Assembly: GCA_945876155.1 (NCBI GenBank)
Contig: CAMCMW010000148.1
Coordinates: forward strand, 1 to 5,265
Direction of reading: 5' to 3'
DNA from: an uncultured Ruminococcus sp.
GTDB taxonomy: Bacteria; Bacillota; Clostridia; Oscillospirales; Ruminococcaceae
Length of the DNA stretch: 5,265 bases
Positions 1 through 5,182 of this stretch are shown here, one piece after another. Every line of letters begins with the position of its first letter. Position 1 is the stretch's first letter. The notes beneath the pieces were generated by a model. That model had not been told where the DNA came from. It did no database searches and was given only the letters and a program-made list of their open reading frames with translations. The position numbers and the translations under genes are program-made.

Positions 1-269
1 GCCTGATAGATGAACTCAGCAGCCTTGTCAGCGTCAGAAAAGAAAGTCTCGTAAGTATATCCCTTTTCGGAAAGGTAATCAAGGTCAAGGTCCTCAACCT
101 CGCAGTAGTACACGTTACTGCACGCTCTGCTGTAATCAACATGGGTATACTCCTTGTCAATGTGTTTGACTGCAGGGTCATAAAAACTAATAACAGCAGT
201 ATTTTCGGGAAATTCACTCTTGACAATGATTTCCTCAATTTCTTTTCTTGAATAGATAGATACCCTCAT
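1..269 (-). CDS. N-terminal part of a protein possibly of the tyrosine/dual-specificity phosphatase-like family (partial)
   Basis: The reading frame is open on the minus strand from an ATG at 269-267 to the left edge, giving 89 codons without a stop, so the C-terminus is outside the window. A purine-rich ribosome site (AAGGGGGAAAT) sits directly before the ATG and fixes the start. The protein begins MRVSIYSRKEIEEI, followed by a hydrophobic strand in NTAVISFYDP (residues 23-32) and later VEDLDLDYL. From memory, this start and the VISFYDP stretch resemble small clostridial proteins that carry a C-x5-R phosphatase loop further on. That loop would lie beyond the left edge, so catalysis cannot be judged here. 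The resemblance is recollection, not a search. It is separated by 277 bp from the next minus-strand gene and has its own candidate promoter in the shared repeat block. The gene itself is near certain; the family name is tentative. Confidence 0.8.
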   Translation of the reverse strand, partial: MRVSIYSRKEIEEIIVKSEFPENTAVISFYDPAVKHIDKEYTHVDYSRACSNVYYCEVEDLDLDYLSEKGYTYETFFSDADKAAEFIYQ

Positions 270-362
270 ATTTCCCCCTTTTTTATATATAATTTACAAT
301 ATGCGTTGAATTTATCAAAAATTCTCCAATGTTAAAATCCGGTTGTCACTGATTCTTGCATC

Positions 363-462
363 AATTATATCACACAAAAATTGAAATTCCGAAGATGTGA
401 GCGGCAAAACGGAAATTTCTCTCTTTTGCATAAAACAATGGTGCCGGAAATGTGCAATATGT
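363..462 (-). repeat. Promoter-bearing direct repeat, copy A
   Basis: This 100-bp block aligns without gaps to 1540-1639 at an offset of 1177 bp. By hand count 82 of 100 positions match, and 20 bp in a row are identical (382-401 against 1559-1578). Both copies are in the same orientation and end in a TGnTATAAT box directed into a minus-strand gene. An imperfect inverted repeat in this copy (GAAATTCCG at 383-391 facing CGGAAATTTC at 410-419) could be an operator, though its right arm is poorly kept in copy B. The block could be a shared regulatory region or a dispersed non-coding repeat. Confidence 0.75.
364..372 (-). promoter_or_regulatory. Extended -10 promoter for the left-edge gene
   Basis: Read on the minus strand, the sequence is TGATATAAT, an exact TGnTATAAT extended -10. 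The expected -35 position has only TCGGAA, which is poor, so this would be a promoter that leans on the TG motif and perhaps on an activator. Transcription would start near 357, giving a leader of about 88 nt before the ATG at 269. It lies at the downstream end of repeat copy A. Confidence 0.6.
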
Positions 463-506
463 TTAGAACACCTATAAAATCAGTGATATTTGGCTTTTGT
501 GATTAT

Positions 507-515
507 ATTATAGCA
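507..515 (-). promoter_or_regulatory. Second candidate extended -10 upstream of repeat copy A
   Basis: The minus strand reads TGCTATAAT, again an exact TGnTATAAT. It lies between the stop codon of the 316-residue gene and repeat copy A. If used, it would give the left-edge gene a leader of about 230 nt containing the whole repeat block, or it could make a short untranslated RNA. An 11-bp palindrome (CATACGGTATG on the plus strand, 514-524) overlaps its TG element and could be an operator. No good -35 is seen, so this is a sequence-only candidate. Confidence 0.35.
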
Positions 516-546
516 TACGGTATGGGTTAAAAACGTCCCATGTCTG

Positions 547-1497
547 TTATATATCTTCCCACGCCAGTTCCTGAATCCTATAGATCATTTCCTCGCAGAC
601 TTCTTCTATCTTCTCACGCTTACTTTCCATAGAAAGCTCTAATCTGTAAGATTTTCCTGTTGTAAGGCAATTAAGAATAATATCTAAATTCCTGCCATTT
701 GGCTCAAACTGTATTTTGATAAGCCTGTCATGCAGATTGAAATATCGATCTGCTATTATGTAACTTCCCCGAATATATGGAAGATCCCGAAAAGGATTCC
801 TGACTATATACAGCACATCCTCTTCCTTTCTTCCGACTAACGCATCTCTGAGCAGGTCGTGCTCCCATTCGGAATCCGAGACACTGAATTCGATAATCTC
901 AGGTTCCAGTGCCATATCCCGTATCAGGTTGATAAGGTATTCCGGATTATCTTCTGCCTGGTCAACGACCATTGAGCAGTTTATACCTGTATCAAGGCAG
1001 TAAATAACTACGTCAATATACCCGTTTTCCTCCCACATAACATGGGGTGTAAAGTACACATTGACCTGTCGGTCATGAAGTTCGAGGATAAAATTTTCTC
1101 CGCCTGTATCCTTCCAGTACTCCTCGATTGTGTCCTCATAGCACATACGGTATTTTTTTACAAGTATATCTCTTAACTCATTATACTCTTCTTCGGGATC
1201 GGATGTTTTTATCTCGTAAACGTCCAGGTCCTCGACATCGAGCGCAAGCCAGAGAATCATTCTCAGCAGTTCTTGTGTATTCTGAGCTGAACCGTCATAG
1301 AGTCCGCTTAAACTCCTTAAAATTTCGGAACAACGCAGTTCGACTGACACATGGTCACCGTAATCGAAAAAATTAATCTTTATGTTTCTGTTGTTATACT
1401 TTATCCAATGTTCCTCCGTACCTTCCAGACGGAATTTGATATATGCCTCGAAGAATTCCTGACATATCTCTAAATACTTTTTTCTTGAATAATCCAT
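547..1497 (-). CDS. Hypothetical 316-residue protein made of three internal repeats
   Basis: The start is set by a strong AGGAGG ribosome site (GGAGGTAACGT before the ATG at 1497). I do not recognise the family. The protein is acidic and has no signal peptide or membrane segment, so it is probably cytoplasmic. It consists of three units of about 105 residues. Each has a strand such as NRNIKINFF (37-44), HDRQVNVYF (141-149) or HDRLIKIQF (256-264). A second strand follows with a Cys-x-x-Thr-Gly flavour (IDVVIYCLDTG 161-171, LDIILNCLTTG 271-281), then a helix. The links between units also match: IKTSDPEEEYNELRDILV (96-113) and FSVSDSEWEHDLLRDALV (204-221). This pattern suggests a small alpha/beta domain repeated three times, perhaps a binding or scaffold protein. 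No catalytic motif was found. It is monocistronic, with its own promoter in repeat copy B. Confidence 0.9.
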   Translation of the reverse strand: MDYSRKKYLEICQEFFEAYIKFRLEGTEEHWIKYNNRNIKINFFDYGDHVSVELRCSEILRSLSGLYDGSAQNTQELLRMILWLALDVEDLDVYEIKTSDPEEEYNELRDILVKKYRMCYEDTIEEYWKDTGGENFILELHDRQVNVYFTPHVMWEENGYIDVVIYCLDTGINCSMVVDQAEDNPEYLINLIRDMALEPEIIEFSVSDSEWEHDLLRDALVGRKEEDVLYIVRNPFRDLPYIRGSYIIADRYFNLHDRLIKIQFEPNGRNLDIILNCLTTGKSYRLELSMESKREKIEEVCEEMIYRIQELAWEDI

Positions 1498-1539
1498 ACG
1501 TTACCTCCTGTCGAAAAAACGGGCTTATGTTTACGCAAC

Positions 1540-1639
1540 AATTATAACATACAAAAAATGAAATTCCGAAGATGTGAGTGGTAAAATGAAAAATTCTCCC
1601 TTTTGCACAAAACAGCAGTATTGAAAATGTGAAATATGT
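1540..1639 (-). repeat. Promoter-bearing direct repeat, copy B
   Basis: This is the partner of 363-462: same orientation, ungapped, about 82% identical. Most differences are transitions (C/T or G/A). Similarity ends just downstream of the -10 box and, on the far side, shortly after position 1639. The core shared word on the minus strand is CTCACATCTTCGGAATTTCA, placed over and just above the -35 position, as expected for an activator or repressor site. Confidence 0.75.
1541..1549 (-). promoter_or_regulatory. Extended -10 promoter of the 316-residue gene
   Basis: The minus strand reads TGTTATAAT, an exact extended -10 at the same place in repeat copy B as the box in copy A. The -35 position again reads TCGGAA, a weak match. 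Transcription would begin near 1534, leaving a leader of about 37 nt that contains the AGGAGG site at 1502-1509. The conservation of this box between two unrelated genes supports real use. Confidence 0.65.
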
Positions 1640-1640
1640 A

Positions 1641-1775
1641 GAAAATTCCACTATGACAGTTTTGTTTCATTTATTTCAGAAATCCCTGTTTTTCCTTAAC
1701 AAGAGCATTTTGATTACAAATTATTTTTTTGGACATACGTCTGTCTGCTGCGACAAGTATAATATAAACATGGAG
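1641..1775. other. Non-coding spacer downstream of the 50-residue ORF
   Basis: No supported gene is seen here on either strand. The spacer contains a 14-bp palindrome with one mismatched pair (GACATACGTCTGTC, 1732-1745) next to a run of T, and an isolated TATAAT (1758-1763, plus strand) with no well-spaced -35. No terminator hairpin followed by T residues was found for the minus-strand ORF that ends at 1776. Confidence 0.4.
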
Positions 1776-1928
1776 TTACAAATCCTGAAAATCATCAGAA
1801 AGTAAGTCCGTAAATGCAAGGGACAGGCGTTTATTGTCTGGAGAAAGAGTATGGAACTTTTCCGGCAGAGCCACATCATATCGCCGTCTTGCAGGATTTT
1901 TGCCGATTTGTTTATAGTAAAGTGTCAT
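1776..1928 (-). CDS. Small hypothetical protein, 50 residues
   Basis: This is a short ORF starting at an ATG at 1928-1926 with AGAGGTGAT as ribosome site eight bases or so upstream, ending in TAA at 1778-1776. The product starts MTLYYKQIGKNPARRRYDVA and has a basic first third (KNPARRRY), then an acidic, probably helical C-terminal half ending LLSDDFQDL. I recognise no family. The size and charge layout would suit a small regulator or antitoxin-like peptide, or a remnant of a larger gene, but nothing proves either. Support for coding comes from the ribosome site, a candidate promoter at the right distance (1979-2007), and codons that look ordinary. It is divergent from the Sel1 operon. Confidence 0.5.
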   Translation of the reverse strand: MTLYYKQIGKNPARRRYDVALPEKFHTLSPDNKRLSLAFTDLLSDDFQDL

Positions 1929-1978
1929 TATGTATCACCTCTTAAATAAAAATATAAGAACTTTTGGGAAAAGTAAGC

Positions 1979-2007
1979 ATAATATAAGTTGAAAAATTGC
2001 TTGACAA
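1979..2007 (-). promoter_or_regulatory. Candidate promoter for the 50-residue ORF, overlapping the divergent promoter
   Basis: On the minus strand, TTGTCA (2007-2002), a 17-bp spacer and TATTAT (1984-1979) form a good sigma-A promoter with five of six matches in each box. Transcription would start near 1972, about 44 nt before the ATG. Its -35 box occupies nearly the same bases as the -35 of the plus-strand operon promoter, so polymerase should not be able to fill both at once. Confidence 0.5.
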
Positions 2008-2029
2008 CAGATAAAATATAACTTATAAT
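2001..2029 (+). promoter_or_regulatory. Consensus sigma-A promoter of the Cys-rich/Sel1/membrane operon
   Basis: TTGACA (2001-2006), a 17-bp spacer and TATAAT (2024-2029) match the housekeeping consensus at all twelve positions. Transcription should start near 2036, giving an A-rich leader of about 63 nt before the first ATG at 2099. Such a strong promoter suggests that the operon is highly expressed or that it is held down by a repressor. Confidence 0.85.
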
Positions 2030-2098
2030 AAGAATAAATACGAAACAAATCGAAAAAATCATTTTAAAGATAGAAAATTGTAAAGGCAGGAATGTACA

Positions 2099-2299
2099 AT
2101 GGGTAAAATTATGCTTAGAAGAACAGACAGAAAATGTGCTTTGTGCAAACATTGGAATGGTGCTATGGGCAGTCAGACCATTCAGCCAAAATTGGGTGGG
2201 TACTTTCAGGTTGAAATGACTGAAAAGCAGGCTTGCTATCAGAAAACCTGTCAGACAGCAGCAAACTTCAGCTGTTCAAAGTTTGAATCAAGATATTAA
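2099..2299 (+). CDS. Small Cys-rich protein, possible zinc-binding (66 residues)
   Basis: The ATG at 2099 follows GGCAGGA at a normal distance; a later ATG at 2111 has poorer support. The product has a CxxC pair (Cys13-Ala-Leu-Cys16, followed by KHW) and three more cysteines at 46, 51 and 59. That is the number and spacing of a small metal-binding knuckle or of an oxidation-sensitive protein. It has no signal peptide or membrane segment. It is the first gene of the operon, 18 bp before the Sel1-repeat gene, and both carry their own ribosome sites. From memory, similar small proteins with a CALCKxW start sit beside Sel1-repeat genes in Ruminococcus-like genomes, which would point to a joint role. 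Zinc binding is inferred from the cysteines only. Confidence 0.85.
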   Translation: MGKIMLRRTDRKCALCKHWNGAMGSQTIQPKLGGYFQVEMTEKQACYQKTCQTAANFSCSKFESRY

Positions 2300-2317
2300 A
2301 AAATGGAGGGAATCTAA

Positions 2318-4024
2318 ATGGCAAAAACAGTAAAAGTCAGTTATGATGCTGAGTCGTTGAAAACAACGATAACAGCAGACGGAAAATCTTTTGATGCGTC
2401 AAGAATTGATGGTAAGGAAATTGCCGATTGGGCATATCCGTTTATGATGCGCAAAGTAAAGTGGAATGGATTCTATGATGAAATGGTTGAATTTCTCGGA
2501 GGAGAAAAGGAGTTCAATCTTGTATTTGATGGTTCAGAATCAGATCTGAATGAGCTGAAAGAGGCGCTGGAAGATGCACCTGTCACAATTATTTCTGAGG
2601 ATAATTCCGGAAACAATGTTGTAATTGAGTACGATCAGAATTCACTTACTACCAGTATCACCGTCAATGGAAAATCTTTTGATACATCAAGAATCGATGG
2701 AAAGGAAATCGAGGATTGGGTGTACCCGTTTATGATGCGTAAAGTGAAATGGGATGGTATTTTTGAGGAACTTTCCAAAGTGACAGGTTCTGAGGAATAT
2801 GTGATTCAGTTTTCCGGCAGCGATGAGGCAATGAAGGCTCTGATGGAGGAGTGTCCGGCAACAGTTACGATTAAAAAAGGCAGCAATTCAGCTGGTACAT
2901 CTTCTGAAAAAATAGCAGAACTTGAAAATCAGGCAAGTCAATTTGACAGTGAAGAAAAATATGAGGAAGCATTCAAGCTGCGTATGAAAGCCGCTGATAT
3001 GGGCAGTGCGCTTTCTATCAGCAATATTGGCTGGCATTATCAGTTTGGATATGGTGTGGAGCAGGACTATGAAAAAGCCTTTGGTTATTATAAAAAGGCT
3101 GCTGACATGGGAAATGCCTGGTCACAGGTAAAAACAGGCTATTTTTATAATAACGGTTATGGCTGTGAGGAGAATGAAAATTTAGCATTTTCTTATTTTA
3201 TGAAAGCAGCTGAGCAAGATAATGCAGAAGGGCAGTACTGGGTTGGTATGTGCTATAAGAATGAATGGGGAACGTCGGATGACGATAGCAAAGCGTTTTC
3301 ATGGTTCTCAAAATCACATAAAAACGGATATACTTCGGGTACTACTCAACTTGGTATCTATTATTGGAATGGATGGGGCTGTGCAGAAAACAAAGGAAAG
3401 GCTAAAGGTCTCTGGAATGAAGCGGCTAATAAAGACGATGCTTTAGCTGCAAATTCACTTGGTGAAGCGCATTTTTATGAGAATAATAATAACAAGGCGT
3501 TCTTTTATTTTAATAAAGCATATAAATTAGGATACAAAGATGCTGCAGCCAACCTTGCATTATGTATTGAGAATGGCTGGGGAACACAGGCAAATTACAG
3601 GAAAGCAGTAGAAATACTGGAAGAAAATCTTGATGAACATCCTGAGTACTACATACAGCTTGGAAAGATATTCTTCCCTCTCTATACAAGTTATCATAAT
3701 TATAATAAAGCTGCTGTATACTTTCAGAAGGCAGTAGAACATGAATTTGTAGAAGGATATTATTTACTTGGTATGTGTTATAGTGAAGGATGGGGTGTTC
3801 CGAAGGATAAGGAAAAAGCAAAAGAACTTCTGCAAGTTGCTGCAAATAGTGGACATACAGATGCACAGGAATTGCTTAATGACATTGCCAAAACAGAAGG
3901 CTATTTGGATACGGCGAAGAAAATTGGAAAAGGGGCACTTGGTTTGCTGGGAGCATTTGCTCAGGGTTATTCACAGGCTTCACAGTATGATTATTATGAT
4001 GATGACGACGATGACGAGTATTAA
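2318..4024 (+). CDS. Sel1-repeat (TPR-like) protein with duplicated N-terminal domain
   Basis: The start follows GGAGGG seven bases upstream. Residues 5-92 and 101-185 are two copies of one domain. In their core (22-51 and 118-147) 26 of 30 residues match, around SRIDGKEI and YPFMMRKVKW. A linker and helix pair (198-230) leads into about eight Sel1-type repeats from 232 to 513, typically LGxxYxxGxGVxxDxxKAxxYYxKAA. The fifth (375-406) is shortened and the seventh is divergent. The C-terminus has a small amphipathic segment (KKIGKGALGLLGAFAQG, 534-550) and ends in DDDDDDEY. There is no signal peptide. Sel1 repeats form helical solenoids that bind other proteins, so the likely role is a cytoplasmic adaptor. 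The N-terminal domain is not one I can name. The protein sits between the Cys-rich and membrane-protein genes of one operon. Confidence 0.93.
   Translation: MAKTVKVSYDAESLKTTITADGKSFDASRIDGKEIADWAYPFMMRKVKWNGFYDEMVEFLGGEKEFNLVFDGSESDLNELKEALEDAPVTIISEDNSGNNVVIEYDQNSLTTSITVNGKSFDTSRIDGKEIEDWVYPFMMRKVKWDGIFEELSKVTGSEEYVIQFSGSDEAMKALMEECPATVTIKKGSNSAGTSSEKIAELENQASQFDSEEKYEEAFKLRMKAADMGSALSISNIGWHYQFGYGVEQDYEKAFGYYKKAADMGNAWSQVKTGYFYNNGYGCEENENLAFSYFMKAAEQDNAEGQYWVGMCYKNEWGTSDDDSKAFSWFSKSHKNGYTSGTTQLGIYYWNGWGCAENKGKAKGLWNEAANKDDALAANSLGEAHFYENNNNKAFFYFNKAYKLGYKDAAANLALCIENGWGTQANYRKAVEILEENLDEHPEYYIQLGKIFFPLYTSYHNYNKAAVYFQKAVEHEFVEGYYLLGMCYSEGWGVPKDKEKAKELLQVAANSGHTDAQELLNDIAKTEGYLDTAKKIGKGALGLLGAFAQGYSQASQYDYYDDDDDDEY
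2381..2470 (+). repeat. Intragenic repeat, copy 1 (N-terminal domain core)
   Basis: This 90-bp stretch codes for residues 22-51 and recurs at 2669-2758, 288 bp (96 codons) further on. By hand count about 75 of 90 bases match. Many of the differences are silent third-position changes, so the protein sequence is under selection in both copies. Confidence 0.85.
2669..2758 (+). repeat. Intragenic repeat, copy 2 (N-terminal domain core)
   Basis: This is the second copy of the 90-bp stretch, coding for residues 118-147. The four amino acid differences from copy 1 are Ala/Thr, Ala/Glu, Ala/Val and Asn/Asp. In-frame duplication of a whole domain of about 96 residues is the simplest explanation. Confidence 0.85.
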
Positions 4025-4044
4025 AGATTGGGGGAGATGACAGT

Positions 4045-4359
4045 ATGAATAATGAAAGCAAGTCATTTTGGGAGTATGTTAAAGAGCCTGTAGATGGAGT
4101 TAAACCGTATTCTGTTTTTACAGCGGCAGTTATTTTGCTGGTACTTGGTGTACTTGATACAGTAGGATGTGTTGTACTTATAATCGCAGCTTTTGTGTTT
4201 ATGAAAAAAGGACATAAGGGGTTGTCGATGCTGCTGGCATTGACTAATTTCGTCATACCGGATGCTCTGCCTCTGGTAGATGAAATCGGAGGCGTTGTCG
4301 CTGTTGTACTTCCTATGTATATGAATTGGAAAAAGCTTACGGATTCTGGAAATAAATAA
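4045..4359 (+). CDS. Small integral membrane protein, 104 residues
   Basis: The ATG at 4045 lies 20 bp after the Sel1 gene and is preceded by GGGGGAG, so the two are co-transcribed. A polar N-terminus (residues 1-20) leads into a long hydrophobic stretch at 23-53 (FTAAVILLVLGVLD, then VGCVVLIIAAFVFM), which is either one long helix or a hairpin. A positive loop KKGHKG (54-59) follows, then a second hydrophobic region at 60-92 with the motif IPDALPLVDEIGG. The end is polar and basic. This fits two to four membrane segments, with the Lys-rich loop and probably both ends on the cytoplasmic side. I cannot assign a family. As the last gene before the terminator it may give the soluble Sel1 protein a membrane partner, which is an inference from gene order alone. 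Confidence 0.88.
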   Translation: MNNESKSFWEYVKEPVDGVKPYSVFTAAVILLVLGVLDTVGCVVLIIAAFVFMKKGHKGLSMLLALTNFVIPDALPLVDEIGGVVAVVLPMYMNWKKLTDSGNK

Positions 4360-4393
4360 GTCATTCTATCTGATTGCAGGAATAACGAATATT

Positions 4394-4431
4394 AAAAAAT
4401 CTTAGTCACTCTATGTGGCTGAGATTTTTTT
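4394..4431 (+). terminator. Rho-independent terminator of the Sel1 operon
   Basis: A 16-bp stem (4394-4409 with 4415-4430, including two G-U pairs) closes a five-base loop TCTAT and ends in seven T residues (4425-4431). It lies 34 bp after the stop of the membrane-protein gene. The A-run on the left arm means the same hairpin could also work on the minus strand. Confidence 0.9.
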
Positions 4432-4440
4432 CTTGACACA

Positions 4441-4469
4441 TTGATTTTGCTATATTAATGTGATATAAT
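4441..4469 (+). promoter_or_regulatory. Promoter of the 226-residue protein gene
   Basis: TTGATT (4441-4446), a 17-bp spacer and TATAAT (4464-4469) with TG at 4461-4462 make an extended -10 promoter. Transcription would start near 4476, leaving a short leader of about 20 nt with GAGGTG as ribosome site. A perfect TTGACA at 4433-4438 overlaps the end of the terminator but has only TAATGT at the matching -10 distance, so it is the weaker choice. Confidence 0.7.
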
Positions 4470-4494
4470 AAGAAAAAAGTCGTAGAGGTGTCAT

Positions 4495-5175
4495 ATGGGA
4501 CTATTTTCTGATATTTTTAACTTGAAAACAAAGACTCTGAAAATCGGTGATGAAAGCCAAAAAACGATTGAATTGCTGAGGACATGGCATAATAGCCATT
4601 TTGCAAGCAATAGATATTGTCATAACAAAGCAGCTTATTATCAGAATTACCTCACAGACGGCGGAGAAAAAATTCCATTGGCGCAAATCAGAATACCGAT
4701 ATTACAGCAGGAAATGCCCAAAACAGTCTTTGGAAAAATCAAGGCTATAGCAAAATATCTTGATGAGCCGTACCTTCCATATTTCATTTCAGATTACCAT
4801 GATAAAATTCATAAGGAAATATGCAGGTTTAAGGAGAATCTGAAAAAGTTTGAAAATCTCAGTGCAAATATAAAAGAAGATTCACTCTTTGAGGAAATAG
4901 ACCATATATTCAATTCAAAGCTGAAAATACTGTACAATGAGCTTGTTTTCTGTAAGTACGATAAACTTGGCAACGCTGAATACTTTAACAAGATGAATAA
5001 GCGGCTGACCTCAGTTTATCAGGATATTCAAAGTCTGAATACCGATTTTGCAGATTATATGTATGCCTTGACGAATACAGAATATGAAAACACAAAACAT
5101 GATCTGGAATTAATCAGAATAAGAGTTGAATCAATGTCTGAGGTTTCAGAACAATATACAGACGAATTCATGTAA
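4495..5175 (+). CDS. Hypothetical helical protein, 226 residues
   Basis: The ATG at 4495 is preceded by GAGGTG (4485-4490) at a short but normal spacing, right after a good promoter. I do not recognise the family. The product starts MGLFSDIFN, has no signal peptide or membrane helix, and is rich in Lys, Glu, Asn and Tyr. Residues 75-226 look almost entirely helical with coiled-coil character (for example IHKEICRFKENLKKFENL, 105-122, and the stretch 197-217). A segment at 60-72 (IPLAQIRIPIL) is more strand-like. This layout would suit a structural or partner protein rather than an enzyme. It is followed after seven bases by the start of another gene, so the two are probably one operon, separate from the Sel1 operon upstream. 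Confidence 0.88.
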   Translation: MGLFSDIFNLKTKTLKIGDESQKTIELLRTWHNSHFASNRYCHNKAAYYQNYLTDGGEKIPLAQIRIPILQQEMPKTVFGKIKAIAKYLDEPYLPYFISDYHDKIHKEICRFKENLKKFENLSANIKEDSLFEEIDHIFNSKLKILYNELVFCKYDKLGNAEYFNKMNKRLTSVYQDIQSLNTDFADYMYALTNTEYENTKHDLELIRIRVESMSEVSEQYTDEFM

Positions 5176-5182
5176 GGAATTG

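Noticed and set aside
355..470. A minus-strand frame through repeat copy A (from an ATG at 431, about 38 codons) that is also partly open in copy B, suggesting the repeat might be coding.
   Set aside because: There is no ribosome site before the ATG. Copy B lacks the ATG and hits a stop early, and differences between copies fall on all three codon positions rather than on the third. The repeat behaves like regulatory DNA.
520..546. Inverted repeat ATGGG/CCCAT just after the stop of the 316-residue gene as a terminator.
   Set aside because: The stem is only five to seven base pairs, the loop is ten bases and no T-run follows on the minus strand, so termination cannot be claimed.
1128..1376. 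Plus-strand ORF opposite the 316-residue gene.
   Set aside because: It is antisense to a gene with clear internal protein repeats, and has atypical composition and no ribosome site or promoter.
1394..1651. Minus-strand ORF of 85 codons overlapping the start of the 316-residue gene in another frame.
   Set aside because: It overlaps the strong AGGAGG start of the real gene and the promoter block, is rich in Phe and Cys as expected from AT-rich non-coding DNA, and has no ribosome site.
1758..1763. Plus-strand TATAAT as a promoter.
   Set aside because: The nearest -35-like word (TGGACA at 1730-1735) is 22 bp away, too far, and the downstream ATG opens only an 11-codon frame.
1928..2152. Minus-strand ORF of 74 codons across the operon promoter and the start of the Cys-rich gene.
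   Set aside because: It is low-complexity and hydrophobic from AT-rich DNA, runs through two promoters and lies antisense to a better-supported gene.
3222..4040. Other short plus- and minus-strand ORFs inside the Sel1 gene.
   Set aside because: They lie wholly or mostly within a continuous Sel1-repeat coding frame and have no ribosome sites of their own.
3876..4364. Long minus-strand ORF (162 codons) antisense to the end of the Sel1 gene and the membrane-protein gene.
   Set aside because: Ser/Thr/Pro/His-rich composition is typical of a shadow frame, and both sense genes have ribosome sites and recognisable features.
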